Below, piece after piece: positions 14,101 through 25,576 of a DNA stretch of 64,000 nucleotides. Under the pieces are notes generated by a model. That model was given only the letters and a program-made list of their open reading frames with translations. It was not told the DNA's origin and made no database searches. Both the position numbers and the translations under genes were made by a program. Position 1 is the stretch's first letter. The number at the start of each line of letters is the position of its first letter. Source of the DNA: Steromphala cineraria. Its lineage: Eukaryota > Mollusca > Gastropoda > Trochida > Trochidae. The stretch covers positions 60,706,239 through 60,770,238 of the forward strand of contig OU744723.1 in the NCBI GenBank assembly GCA_916613615.1, written 5' to 3'.

Positions 14101-17100
14101 AAGTTATGGTCAAAGGTCAAGATAACGGGATCTTAAGATGATTCCATAAACCATCAGTCACAGCACTGAGGAGGAAATCTTCACACACCTTTCTTTGACT
14201 TTAACAACGGTTACCAATTTACCCTGGCCAGAGCGACCGTTTTTGACGTGCCAGCATCACCAGCATACGAGATTGATTCAACTTCAGTGGCCATGTCATC
14301 TTTAGGGATGAATCTAGATTTCCCCTTTACTGCATCAACACTAAATCACCAGACGTGTCACAACTTGAAAATGTTTGGGATGAAATTGGAATTCGAATCC
14401 AATCCTTTTGAACCATGCGGGCAGCAACTGTAACAACGTCTTCATGAGATCCCAAAATGATGTCACACAAAACTTCCAGTCAGGGAAGTTATGTGTGTAT
14501 CAACTAAGTTTATCGCCAAATCAGTATGAGAATAGGACATTCAGTTTTATCCCTTATACATTCAGTGAGTTAAGCTGCTTGAAAAAATTAGCCATTAGCG
14601 GCATTTTATTTAATCTAAAATATAGGTCACCATTGGCAAGCTTGATCTCTGAGCTACGAAACACAACTTTGTGTGGTTATATAGCTACATTATTTATAAC
14701 AGCGTCACAATAACGTTTTGTTCAGTTTATTTTGAATGGTAAATCGCCAGCTATGATGAGCAACAGAAATAAGGTAGCAATGATATTGGAGTTAACAGAT
14801 GACTGTAGCAAGCAGAAGTACACTTGGAGAATGCTACATGTGATAGTTGTTCAAGTGGTAGTTCATTCCATGCAGTAACCAGTTCAAAAGAGATTGGAGG
14901 ATTTAACTTTTCCTTTTTTCGACAGGTGAGTAGAAAGCAATTTACAATGATATAAACCTATTGATGCCAGGTACATTTCAATGTCGATCATTGCCTATGA
15001 GAGATAATATGATATAAAACGTCCAGTTTGGGGCATCGTAGAGTCTGCTATCTAACTTTTGATTTGCAATTATAGTGAAGAAAACAATACACACATAGGT
15101 ACATTTGACATGTGCTTCCATTGAGGTCAAATAAATATAGATATACGTTTTTGTGCAAACACTGTGACATTTACTGTCGAACTCTTTAATATTCAAATAG
15201 CTTACCTGATCCGTCCATAACAAGGACCTGAACTTCACAAAGTGTCAGTGGAGGTTCTTCCTTGGTAATCCTCACAAATCTTCCCAAAACGATGATGTCA
15301 CACGGCACCACTTCGACTGATTCCTGTGCAACAGCTCCACTGTGGAAGGTACACATTTCTCCCTGCTTGGTTTCATCAGTTGAGACCCAAATTGTAAAGT
15401 TGCTTAATCGCTCTCCTGCAATGTGACGATGCTAATTGATTAGATAAATATCAGAAACAAGATAACTTTATCAACAAAGTGTGATTACAAGTTAATTGTA
15501 GATTTCTATACACTGTATACAGCTACTGAATGAGGCACCGAGAAGTTGGACCCTCGGGCCGTATTTAAAAAAAATTTAAGAGTGAAAATTACTCTCAACT
15601 GCATGAAATTCTAAAAACTTTCAAAGAATTGTCGCAAGTCTCAGATTTTTCTTAAGAAGTATTTATTGCTCTTAACTAGGGTAAAGGTAGGCAATAATCA
15701 ATAGTCAGCTGGAATTTTTTTACACGTTAACGGCAATATTTAACTTTATTTTCATAACAATTGGCCTTGAAAATGTTCTTCCATGGAACTCTGATTGGCT
15801 GATCGGAAAGATTTCCCTACGTTGAATGGCAAATTTTCCAAAATGAATCCCCGTGAAATGATACATCATGTGCTCTAGATTAAGATCTGTTTACTCGGCG
15901 TTGTTCTTGTTCATCAATGAATTAAATAAATGTTTTCTCCCTAAAATTCACAATGAACATTGCAATAGTTACGAGTACACTATAGTAGTACACTATTTAA
16001 ATGTTTATAACAATGGGAATTCTCATTTGTTTTAACTGCCCACATCTAGAATAAGAATGGAGTAGTCACCAAATCCTTTAAAGTCAAAATTACTTACTCA
16101 AATAGAGATGCGGATACGGATAGAGATGCAAATTTCAAAGGTCAAGGTTGGAATGTCTTTTGAAAATTCCGATGATGTCACAAGCGTAAATATTTTGAAC
16201 GCCTTTGGTAATGAACATATAAATGATACTATGCATAGACATTAATTTGAAAAAAACCCCATCCAAACTGTATGGTTCTTTAGCCATATGTAAGATGTAG
16301 CAGTGCAAAAGCACTGCCATCGTGAGTTGAATGAACAGACCAAACAATTTTACTCACAGGTACCAAAAGCAGTTCAAGATTCATGTCTAAACGCTTCATT
16401 TGCCTTTCTTCAGTGTTCTAGACTTTAGGCTTGTTCAGTTTGGATAAGAGACTGCACAACATATCTTCTAGTTTAGCTCTCCGTTTGTTTCAACACGAGC
16501 TGCCATTGCAACATAGCCGAAGGGCAGCAACTCTTGCCCCTAAATAAGATAGACTCGCCCTCTTTTTAACTTGGCGGTGATAGAACGTGTGTTTGAATCC
16601 GTCAAGACAAGATTAAATGTTTTTGATTAGAAAAACATAGTTTTTTATAGTTATTTTAAAACTTTTAGGTTGTGACTAAAAAACTTAAACGGTCTTTAAA
16701 GGCATTTATAAGGAGGAATTATATTTTGTCAATTCACTGTCGCTGTCATTACAGTGTTCATTTGCATGTATCAATGCCCTCATCTTTTCAAACAATGTCA
16801 GCTATCAAAATGCTATTATCAAGCATTTTTTTCGACTATAATTTAAAATTACATTGTATGATGAAGAAGTTATCATCAATTCTATTATTAAGTATGTATG
16901 GGATGTATAGAGGTTATGATCAGAGTGTGTTTTGGGATCGTAAATATCCTGCATTAGGAATAAATAGTGAATACCAAACCAGTTGTAATAAATACGGTAT
17001 CCATAGGGAATGAGTTTGGTATTTTATTTATTACACACGAATTAACGACCGTAATTTATTGACATAACAACGAAATATTCTTCACATTGTGTTGAGGCGC

Positions 17101-20100
17101 GTATGAATACAGCTTGATTTTGCGTCAGTGACGTCACAATGTGTAACTGTAAACGATGTAATACCGCAGGAAAATAGTCTGTGACTTTAGCGCTTAGATT
17201 TTAGGTCAAGTGGCTGATAACTGATAACTGATTAACATTTTGTTAACATTCAAGTTCAAGAAATACATAACACAGATTGAATTTTAACAACTTTAATAAT
17301 ACTCAAACCTGAAATTTTATGAGTGACAATGTCCGTCAGAGTAGAGCACAACAGTGTGCACGCTTGCCGTCAAATTCAGTCCAGCTTATACTTAACAGTC
17401 ATCATAATCCGTGAGACGAGGTCTTTTTGCATTAAGTTCACATAAATGATTCTCCTGTATATTGGAGTCGAGAAAATGGAGTGCACTGAACCGAAGCGAG
17501 TGACTGCGGTTCCGAGATTGACTCGACATAACGAGATTGACTCGACATAACGTTGACGGTGGAAGGGAGGTCACTCGCACTCGCTGTTGCTGTGTGTGAC
17601 GGAAGTACAAGCGTACCAGGCTGGTCTTTGTTGGTGCTGACGATCCATGGAAATCTTGTTGTAACTGTTGATGCTTTGCACGTTACGATGTCCTTATATC
17701 TGTATGATTTCAGTTGGAAGAATGTTCTGGCCAGTGAGCTTCTGCACAAGGTATTTGCGTACTGAATGGTTCGTGAAACGTTTGACCATTCGTTTCGATG
17801 AGCAGACGAAATATGTTGCGTTTTTTTAGCGAAAATAAAATTGAATTACCACCACAAATGTTTATATTATATGTTTAAATGACTTTCAGTGGTGTCTGTA
17901 GTAAAAAAGGTCGTACGTTTGTCTATTTTAATGGCTACATTCTACCTGCTCGTGAAAGTAATGAATGACGTTTAGTTGTAACTTATGAATGACAAAAGTA
18001 GTTCGGTCATCGTGACCTCGGGTCATCACCATAGATTGACCAATCAGAGGCGGCGCTCGCAGTATCTAACATATGTTAGATACCAAAAATATCTCGAAGT
18101 GTTCTCTGTCACATGTGTGTAATAAATAGAGACTATTTCATTGTTTTTGCCGAATATCATTTCTATCTCATCGAGTGGAGTGAGAAAGTGATATTTTTAC
18201 GAGTGGCACAGCCACGAGTGAAAATGACTCTTTCTAACTTCACGAGATGAGATAGAAATGAATAAGGCTATTTATTATATAATTTTAAGATCATAAAACA
18301 GAGTTGTCGGACATCGGAAGGCAAAGTTTTCCTGTTGTGATGAACGACAGTCTAGCAACTCAATTTATCCTTTCTCGGTAAAAAAAGTTCGATAGAAATA
18401 ATGCAGAAATTTAATCGGAAATAGTTTTTCGAAAAATATATAATGTGTTAATGTTAAATGATCCACAACATGTTTTTGGTTATAATTAGGCTCCTTATCT
18501 ATTTTGGAAAGTCAGTGATACAGTGAGGGAAGCGCTATGTTGGTGTGACAGATCTCTTGCTTCGTATATTTATTTTGCGATAAAATGAACAATTATGTAC
18601 TACAACAACAAGATATGAACTTCTTGTTGTTAATCGATATCGAAGGATACATTGTCACTGCAAAATGTTAACACTAACATACCGAAAACATTGTAAAGAG
18701 TTGTTTTTCTTCAATCCTAAACAACGCAGTGACGCGAGGCGTGTGTTCGATTTCCTCAAAGGGAGATAATCGTGTTTCAAGAGGATTATACCGCAGTGAA
18801 AATATGACTTTCTACTGCTTTTCTCAAAATATGGATAATATTTTCACTGTATAACCCTATATTTCATAGCTAATTATATAATAAACACTATGTATTTAGC
18901 TCGCCAAGGCTCGCAAAATAGCGTAGCGTAGCGATTTTGTACAAAATTTGTTGCTGTTATACATCGATAGAAGCTCAAAACATGTAAAACAATCCCTATA
19001 ATTACAAAATCAACATTTGAACAAAGTTTTTTCTAATTATTTTCAAAAAATATGTCATCAATGTCATGAAATGGTGGTGTGTTACACGAAACAATACAAA
19101 GTTGAATCAAAATTGAGAACTCCATGAACTAAAACGGCAGAAGATTTCATTACGTTTTCGCAACCATTGACACCCATGCAATCACAATTCGTCTTAACCG
19201 GAATCCGCATTTTCGGAATAACCCTTATTAACATATCACACGACGTTCAAAATGTCCGCTGTATTTACTTGTTGCAAACGCAGGTAAGAAGTGATAAGAT
19301 ATGTTATATCTGTCTTTACAACAGAACGTAACTCGCAACTGTCAGAACCAGACTATTGCGTCAGGTGATTGTGAAGTCACAAGGAATGAATGCACATGGT
19401 ATGGTTGTAAATTTTTCTGCATTCATCGAGAAATGGCAGCAGGTTTTTGAGCGCTCTCGTCCAATCAGAATCGCAGAAATTAGTGTAACAAAACCATTTT
19501 GTAGTTATTAAACAATATAGAATCATTTAAAAGCTTTGAGTCAATAAGCATGAAAATCAGTTCTGGAAATACTTGCACTCATTTTGTGTGCTTGTATCGT
19601 CCACCAGCGTCGAAGAAGAATCAATCTTCAACCTTTTTATTTCATGAGGAGAGGAGAAATACAATCAATTGAACACTGTTTTTCTTGGTGACTTCAACAT
19701 TCATTATGATAACAGTCAGTGTCGTAACATGAAGAGGATGAAAAGCCTACCTCAGTAAACACATCCACCTACGGAAAAAGAACCTTCGCCTTTCCAGCAT
19801 CAACAGCCTGGAATGAACTCCCTCAACATCTGCGTGTTCTCGACATCTGTATTATCCTTTTTATTCAGTTGTAGCGCTTTGAGCAGGCTTTGGATGGACT
19901 ATAGCGCACAATAAGTACCCATTTATTATATTATTATTTTATCTTAAGTATAAATCCGTCTTTAAACCCAAAATGACCACAATGCTTGCAAACCCAATCA
20001 CAAGTTTCTTTTTTGGGGGATCACAACATTATTGACTTGTTAGAAAACTAAAAGGATGTTGACAACACGTTAAATTCAAAGTCACTCACCAAAATATGCT

Positions 20101-21246
20101 CTGTTTCTCACCACGACTGAATGCACAGGGTAAGTCCCAGCAAGGTCCACCTGCCACCACGGGTTCGTGTCGTTAAGCATTGTGTGAGAACAGCTTTCCT
20201 CATAGTCGATGATCCCATCAACTGCCCCTCCAGGAAGCCAGGTCCTGCCATCATACCTTAATGGGCATGTTGAACTCTGATTGCAGTCTTTGTACAGTGC
20301 AGCATCGAATAGAGAACCCGCAACAACTAGAATGACATCACATAGATTTTGAAATACTGTAGACAAAGTCCTATATACATATAAAGGAAGTTATCATCGA
20401 TGAAATTAACTTAGCAAATAAACGTGATATCGAAATGTCATAAACATAAGAATTAATTTAAAAGACAACCTTTTTTCTAAAAAAGTCATACATTTTAAGG
20501 AATTGAATCTGGTTACCAATCACTTTACTGTCATCACAAGTTTACAGTGTGCACTGTGAGCAAGTGAAAATGTAAGCTTATTAATTCCAGTAGGGAAATT
20601 TGCCAGGTAATCATACTCAGTTTTTTGCAATTTTCACCACCTCTGCACTCGTATTATTGACTTAAGCGTTTTTCACTAAGCTGTCCAGAACCTTTATTCA
20701 CAACTTACTCCTAATACCTAGCGGGAAACAGTACTCTATGCTCACATTCAAGCTGAGAGGTCAAGGTCACGAGTTATAAAATCACTACAAATGTGTTTGT
20801 ACTATGAAGATCTAATTTCTTATACATCTTCCATGAACAATTTGAAACGTTATATGTATAGTCTGTCAAAGGTCAAAACTTAGGCATGTTATCATGTAAA
20901 TCATTTCTAGTTCCACCATTGTTCCGTTTATGAGTAACAACCCATCATTGAAAGCTCTTTTATAGCTAGATGCTGTCTTATAACGGGACTATGTAAATTA
21001 AAAAAATATAACACATAAAATCATAGCATGCGAATAAATTTGAATATAAATTTAAAACATGATAATAGTTCTTACACACAAAATCCTGATATGGGAATAA
21101 AAAAATCAAACCATGACAATAAACACACACATAGTATGATTAGCAAGTTAGTTTTAACAAAATAACTAGGGCACAATATTCAAGAATGAATACTTACAGT
21201 ACATACTTGTGAACATAACACACAAGAAAATCAATCCACACTCCAT
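7905..21246 (-). CDS. Secreted F-type lectin (fucolectin) with C-terminal PAN-like domain, 4 exons
   Basis: Proposed CDS: complement of join(7905..8122, 15206..15415, 20090..20326, 21198..21246). That is 714 nt or 237 residues, with GT-AG introns whose phases all agree (phase 1 at each junction). Exon 1 gives a signal peptide (MECGLIFLCVMFTSMY). Exons 2-3 form the F-lectin domain: residues SCSHT, NPWWQVDL, VVVRNR, RLSNFTIWVS, GRFVRIT and LTLCEVQV are family hallmarks. Exon 4 reads as a PAN/apple-like module with CX3CX5CX10C spacing. F-type lectins bind fucose and act in humoral recognition in molluscs and fish. The family sugar-binding motif is RxDx4(R/K); here the stretch reads NRAYFGER, so Asp is replaced and the spacing is one residue shorter, and fucose binding is uncertain. 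No lectin paralogue was seen. The exon 3-4 link across 7.1 kb is inferred from phase and strand. Confidence 0.78.
9964..10170. repeat. Dispersed repeat, copy 1 (lectin intron 3)
   Basis: The stretch gactgaaatg, then attcat, then ctgcctaattag-like words resembles 35125-35260 and 46290-46395. All copies pass through ggctt...aaaatacactgcctaattag. The match is diverged and the family is unknown. Confidence 0.5.
13150..13232 (-). repeat. 3' end of a LINE family (minus strand)
   Basis: The reverse complement reads ggcctatggcctcc...aaataaagatagattgattg. The same GGCCT-x-x-GGCCTC + AATAAA + GATTG tail is seen at 28494-28545 and, without GATTG, at 57580-57612. It is a short 3'-terminal relic in lectin intron 3. 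Confidence 0.6.
13527..13585. repeat. Hairpin with CCGTCGAAT arms
   Basis: The arm taccaatccgtcgaat is followed about 25 bases later by aattcgacgaatcggta, an imperfect inverted repeat. The words ccgtcgaa and cggtcgaat also occur at 12648, 12680 and 12713 nearby. Confidence 0.6.
14225..14450 (+). pseudogene. Tc1/mariner-like transposase fragment
   Basis: In shifted frames the sequence reads GHVIFRDESRFPLYCIN near 14290, matching the Tc1 segment around the second catalytic Asp (usually xxFSDESRF). It then reads SPDVSQLENVWDEIGIRI near 14351, matching the family's SPDLNPIENVWDELG before the third acidic residue. The 60-80 residues normally between these segments are missing, and frameshifts and a stop are present. 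It is a dead fragment in lectin intron 3. Confidence 0.65.
15206..15415 (-). CDS. F-lectin exon 3 (C-terminal half of lectin domain)
   Basis: The exon has acceptor cattgcag^ and donor GGATCAG^GTAAGC, 210 nt. It encodes ERLSNFTIWVSTDE, a Cys-containing loop, then GRFVRIT and LTLCEVQVLV, the usual end of an F-lectin domain. Reading on into the intron would stop after six more codons, so a short isoform ending here is possible. Confidence 0.87.
15416..18040. other. Lectin intron 2, 5' half
   Basis: No gene was seen. It contains a 20-bp direct duplication (gagattgactcgacataacg twice, about 17514-17553). A 113-codon frame at 16672 begins with GTG and shows no domain, so it is not called. Confidence 0.4.
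18058..18282. mobile_element. Foldback/MITE-like element
   Basis: Outer palindrome ggtatctaacatatgttagat lies at about 18061-18085. It is followed by an inverted pair, aataaatag...atttctatctcatc (about 18120-18170) against gatgagatagaaat...ctatttatt (about 18246-18277). Another short inverted pair, cagtgaaaatat / atattttcact, lies at 18797-18853. No ORF, so it looks non-autonomous. Confidence 0.55.
19560..19945 (+). pseudogene. Internally deleted LINE: endonuclease piece joined to 3' end
   Basis: The first part reads CTHFVCLYRPPASKKN (about 19576-19625). After a frameshift it reads NTVFLGDFNIHYDN (about 19672-19715), the GDFN motif of the LINE endonuclease. At about 19745 it jumps to RTFAFPASTAWNELPQHLRV, the extreme RT C terminus. 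The 3' tail follows (gtagcgctttgagcaggctt, then a TTATTA-rich end to 19945). The middle of the element, including the RT core, is missing. It lies in lectin intron 2. Confidence 0.75.
20090..20326 (-). CDS. F-lectin exon 2 (N-terminal half of lectin domain)
   Basis: The exon has acceptor tcattctag^ and donor TTTG^GTGAGT, 237 nt. It encodes VAGSLFDAAL, two Cys in DCNQSSTC, AVDGIIDYEESCSHT and NPWWQVDLAGTYPVHSVVVR. The open frame continues upstream to an in-frame Met at 20366, but that part is intron because the acceptor sits exactly where domain similarity begins. Confidence 0.88.
21198..21246 (-). CDS. F-lectin exon 1 (signal peptide)
   Basis: The ATG at 21246 opens 16 hydrophobic codons and one extra base before the donor T^GTAAGT. 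The single base completes a codon with the TT that starts exon 2, giving Phe. It is too short for ordinary ORF calling. The start was chosen because it is the only in-frame Met giving a signal peptide next to a matching donor. Confidence 0.75.
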
Positions 21247-21434
21247 GGCAAAACGTTTCAGAATGTATTTAAGTTACAAGCCCTTACACCTACATGTTCT
21301 GTGTCATTGACTTACATATTTATAGCAACATTTATAGAAACGTTGTTAATATTTCACAACGAACTGCTCTGGGTAGTGAATTTTCTGTTGCTATGATAGA
21401 ATGGTCCCCATTCAGCCTATGGGAGAGAAATTGT

Positions 21435-21790
21435 TACTTGCAATAGAGCCAATAGCTGTGAAGCTCGTCAGGCAGTCTAACCAATCTTAGACATTGTCAG
21501 AGTTTTACCATATGAAGAGTCACAAGATAACTAACTATAGCAATTGATTCTTAGCTCATCAGGTAATCTAATTAATCATACTGATGGTCAGAGGTTTTCC
21601 ATATGAAAAGTCACAAGATAACTAACTATAGCAATTGATTCTTAGCTCATCAGGTAATCTAATTAATCATACTGATGGTCAGAGGTTTTCCATATGAAGA
21701 AATACGATATAACAAACTACAGCAATTGATTCTTATCTCATCAAGTACCTATTGATTATACAACTAGTCAGAGCGTCTACGTATAGGTTA
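21435..21790. repeat. Tandem repeat of about 91 bp, about 4 copies
   Basis: The unit cacaagataactaactatag + caattgattcttagctcatc + ...ggtcagag.ttttccatatga repeats with starts near 21521 and 21612. A diverged copy precedes the first (from about 21435) and another follows (from about 21700). It lies 200 bp upstream of the lectin start codon. Confidence 0.85.
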
Positions 21791-21791
21791 A

Positions 21792-21894
21792 TGTCCGAGT
21801 AACTCTCCATTCCTAAAAAATAATAGAGCCGAGGGCCCCAGGGCCCGAGGCCCTTTATTTTTTCAGGAATGGAGAGTTACGAGGATATTAACCG
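21792..21894. mobile_element. Foldback/MITE-like hairpin
   Basis: Left arm gtaactctccattcct plus aaaaaata pairs with right arm ttttttcaggaatggagagttac. The centre is gagggccccagggcccgagg. No coding capacity. Confidence 0.75.
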
Positions 21895-22985
21895 ACTTAA
21901 ATTACACTCAACTTAATGCCTTTTTAAAAACAAAACTTAAAATATCTAAAAAAATGAAATTTGAAGTGAAAAACTTGATGTAAAATACAACGCTCCATTA
22001 CTGAAAAATAATCGAGTGAGAGAACAATAGGATGACGTCACAAGTGTAATTAAACTCTCAGGAATCATAGAATAAATACATGAATGACAATACCCGTCAG
22101 CTGAGAAGTCTGTGAATATAGTTTCAACTTTCTAAGTATATTAATATCTCTTCCTGAGGGGTTGGGAGGTATATTGGTTTGGCTGAAATCTCGTCCGCGG
22201 GCCCGTCCTGTACCTCACCGGTGTTGGCGTTAGCATTCGTTTTCGGAGCATAAATATGAAACTACTTGACCAATCTTCAACACTTTTGATATACCTCCTC
22301 TTCATATTATTAAGATTTGTCTTTCTGGGTCTTCTTTTCAATCAAATTGTTTTGTTTCCATTGCAGCCGTTTTGATTTGTCATTTAAGGAAAGGGTTAGT
22401 TTCCTGAGCATGATGATGGGAAATTCTTTTACATATTCTAGATCCTGTTGTGAAGAAGGATATTGTCATGTTAGGGGTCACAGGTTTCATATGACCTGAA
22501 AGCGCGATGGGGTTATGGCATGGTATTGCGTCCTTCCTTTCGTCTGCAAACTCTTCCATAGTTTTACTTCTTTTCCTAGAGAGTTAAGACATTATGTACT
22601 TACGCCTTATCTGATGATAAATCTATCTAATTATTTGGTGACCTTAAAATCTTTCAAAATGACCAAAGAGACCATGTCCTTACAATGTGTATCTATCTTC
22701 TACTACAGATAATAATAATATTTGTCTCGTATTATTGTTTTGTAAATATATGGTAAAATTATGAAGCTGACGAAATCCAACGAATCAATATAAACTGTAA
22801 ATGACAAAATACTCTTAAAGATACAATAATGATTTAAAAAATGTTATACTTTTTATCAAAGCCAATATTGGAAACTCAGCACTTTGCTCTAACCATATGT
22901 TGTTGAAACCTGTTGTTAATATGACGGAAACCATCCGTTTCACGCAGCACGCCTTTCATTGGCTGGTATCTATCAAAAGGTTTGT
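21895..22985. other. Unannotated stretch
   Basis: Several 60-65-codon chance frames were seen, but none has a domain, a splice context or a repeat relationship. Confidence 0.4.
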
Positions 22986-23345
22986 GGTTCAAATATTGCC
23001 GTTAAGAACAAATGCTTACTTCAGGGGCATACATTATCTTCTTCACTTGAATACATATTGGACCACTTACAAAACCTTTAATCACCATAAACATGTCCAA
23101 ATTGGAAACATTTAGTAAATATAGCTATTTAACTGTCACCTGGGCAATTAACTATAGTCAATATCCGTTAAAGAACACACATACATGAAAATATAGGGTT
23201 GCAATTAATCGTTTATGCGTACGACAGAGGCATAGATTATCTTCTACAGTTGAACACATATGGGACCACTTACAAAACCTGTAATCACCATAAACTTGTC
23301 CAAATTGGAAACATTAAAACAATAAAGCCATTTAACTGTCTAAAC
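22986..23345. repeat. Direct repeat pair of about 130 bp
   Basis: About 22990-23135 and 23205-23345 share accacttacaaaacct, taatcaccataaac, gtccaaattggaaacatt and tatttaactgtc. Short open frames in both are by-products of the duplication. Confidence 0.75.
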
Positions 23346-23404
23346 ACTTGTATTTTGAATATTTATTCAATGATTATTATTTATAGATTTTAAAGTTATT
23401 TGAT

Positions 23405-23512
23405 GTGTTATTCATATTCGTACTTGTTAATGTTCCAGAGCTCACATGAATGTAAATCAAATTTCCCTTGTGGATAATAAAGTCTTATCTCGTCTTATCT
23501 TATCTTCATTAT
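23405..23512 (+). repeat. LINE/SINE 3' tail ending in CTTATC repeats
   Basis: The sequence aaatttcccttgtggataat + aaagtcttatctcgtcttat is a typical non-LTR 3' terminus: an AATAAA-like signal followed by a short tandem tail. No coding part is attached. Confidence 0.55.
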
Positions 23513-23599
23513 ATTGAAGCTTATATACATATTGTCGAAAGCAAGACTTGAAAACATGTTTGAAGAATGGTACTCGTATTGAGTGAAGATGAGACGCTT

Positions 23600-23760
23600 T
23601 TTTTGAGAATCCAATAAATTTATAAAATATAAACTTTGGAAGGAAATTAACTTATCTGCAGTAGCCGAAGTTAAAAACATACCGTAATTGAAAATAATAT
23701 TTGATTTGATTAAAATACATCGTTGAATTTGATTAGTTCACAACAACCAATCAAAAGACA
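23600..23760. repeat. Repeat shared with 26272-26400
   Basis: The blocks gagaatccaataaattt, ctgcagtagccgaagttaaa + aacataccgtaattgaaaat and acatcgttgaattt recur at 26285-26400 with small indels. Together they bracket the duplicated region between them. Confidence 0.8.
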
Positions 23761-23931
23761 GGAAAAGGCGTAACTACCTAGGGACTCACAGGAAATATAC
23801 TACCCTGTGTTCAACCTCCCGTATGGGTAATATTAACGTGTAATAAACGTTTGTTCAGCAGCTGTTATTCTGGTATCAAATCTACATGAGAATCACAGAT
23901 AATAAAAAACACAGTTGGTTTTATCTCCTAA

Positions 23932-24732
23932 AGAGATGACAATGAGATCATTTATACGTATGATGAGGGATAGTTCAAAGAAGGGTGAAATGAGGTCTTC
24001 TGTGTTAAGCGCGGCTTTCAAGACGATCTAGTTGAAACTTGCTGAAATTAGTCCTAAAATAAATTATTGACATTTATATAAACTTTTGTGCAAAATGCAA
24101 TGAAAATTCTAGCGACGCCCTATTCAGAGAGATCAGCCAGTTTCTTTTCATTGGTTGATTCTCGCGCATGCTCCCTACTGGGTAAGTGGCTAGATGTAAC
24201 GTAGGACCTATGGGACGTATACATTACAGCTACTTTTAACTGTCAAGAGTATTTCCCCATCATGTATTTTGCAGGGAGAAAGCCGGCAACTTGATTGTGG
24301 TTATGCATTGCGATGAAACCTGCGAACATCGGCTGGAACTAGCGAACCATGGGCGTAAAGATAAGAGGTTGCCATACTTGGTGCCCAAAATGATTATTGT
24401 AAAAGAACTTCCCGTTTCATCTATCAGATTATTCCCTAGCAAACATTAAAATCTGAACGAGACAACAACTTATTTGGCTAAAATTTTGATTTTTAAAGCA
24501 CTTTAAAACTGTTTACGTAAGCATGTCAGTGTTGAAAAGTAAACAGGTTTCATCAAATATAATTGGAACATCAAAGCAATCGGCGGTCATATTGCTGCTA
24601 ATATAGCGTCTTTTGGCAGAGGCAATAAATAGATCACGGTTGAACTTAGAGCATGGATTGAAAAATGAACCCCCTACGATACATATGTTTTTTCACATTC
24701 AATATTCGAACTCCGATATTTCTAAGAAAGGT
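23932..24732. repeat. Tandem segmental duplication, copy 1
   Basis: About 800 bp, nearly identical to 24765-25576 at an offset of 833 bp. The copies begin with agagatgacaatgagatcat and end with ctccgatatttctaagaaag. They differ by scattered substitutions and small indels. Each carries one exon-like ORF. Confidence 0.93.
24276..24449 (+). CDS. Exon-like ORF in duplication copy 1, unrecognised
   Basis: After an acceptor-like tgtattttgcag^g, 57 codons are open to TAA. They begin EKAGNLIVVMHCDETCEH, continue ELANHGRKDKRLPYLVPKM and end IIVKELPVSSIRLFPSKH. It looks like a terminal coding exon, but no upstream exon was found and the family is not recognised. The similar stretch at 4688 shares only the first 35 or so bases. 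It may be an old gene fragment carried in a repeat. Confidence 0.3.
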   Translation, partial: EKAGNLIVVMHCDETCEHRLELANHGRKDKRLPYLVPKMIIVKELPVSSIRLFPSKH

Positions 24733-24764
24733 TGTAGAGAGCAAGAACATATCAATTGGTTTTA

Positions 24765-25576
24765 AGAGATGACAATGAGATCATTTATACGTATGATGAG
24801 GGATAGTTCAAAGAAGGGTGAAATGAGGTCTTCTGTGTTAAGCACGGCTTTCAAGACGATCTAGTTGAAACTTGCTGAAATTTGTGTGTCCCATTAGTCC
24901 TAAAATTAATTATTGACATTTATATAAACTTTTGTGCAAAATGCAATGAAAATTCTAGCGACGCCCTATTCAGAGAGATCAGCCAGTTTCTTTTCATTGG
25001 TTGATTCCCGCGCATGCTCCCTACTGGGTAAGTGGCTAGATGTAACGTAGGACCTATGGGACGTATACATTACAGCTACTTCTGACTGTCAAGATTATTT
25101 TACTATCATGTATTTTTGCAGGGAGAAAGCCCGCAACTTGATTGTGGTTATGCATTGCGATGAAACCTGAGAACATCGGCTGGAACTAGCGAACCATGGG
25201 CGTAAAGGTAAGAGTTTGCCATACTTGGTGCCCAAAATGATTATTGTAAAAGAACTTCCCGTTTCATCTATCAGATTATTCCCTAGCAAACATTAAAATC
25301 TGAACGAGACGACAACTCGTCTGGTTAAAATTTTGATTTTCAAAGCACTTTAAAACTGTTTACGTCAGATTGTCAGTGTTGAAAATTAAACAGGTTTCAT
25401 CAAATATAATTGGAACATCAAAGCAATCGGCGGTCATAATGCTGATAATATAGCGTCTTTTGGCAGAGGCAATAAATAGATGTTGAACTTAGAGCATGGA
25501 TTGAGAAATGAACTCCCCTACGATACATATGTTTTTCCACATTCAATATTCGAACTCCGATATTTCTAAGAAAGGT
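24765..25576. repeat. Tandem segmental duplication, copy 2
   Basis: Second copy of the unit above. It has a short extra ttgtgtgtcccatt near 24881 and a small deletion near 25479. Confidence 0.93.
25123..25296 (+). pseudogene. Exon-like ORF in duplication copy 2, broken by a stop
   Basis: The second copy of the frame at 24276 has the same acceptor-like tttttgcag^g and the same terminal TAA. The Cys codon at 25168-25170 is TGA, so the frame is interrupted after 15 codons. If copy 1 is a real exon, copy 2 is dead. Confidence 0.35.

Noticed and set aside
16672..17013. 113-codon plus-strand frame in lectin intron 2
   Set aside because: Begins with GTG, has no recognisable domain or signal, and lies in an intron on the opposite strand.
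18719..18780. Possible CpG-type promoter in lectin intron 2
   Set aside because: Only a few CpG in a short stretch and no exon or start site beside it.
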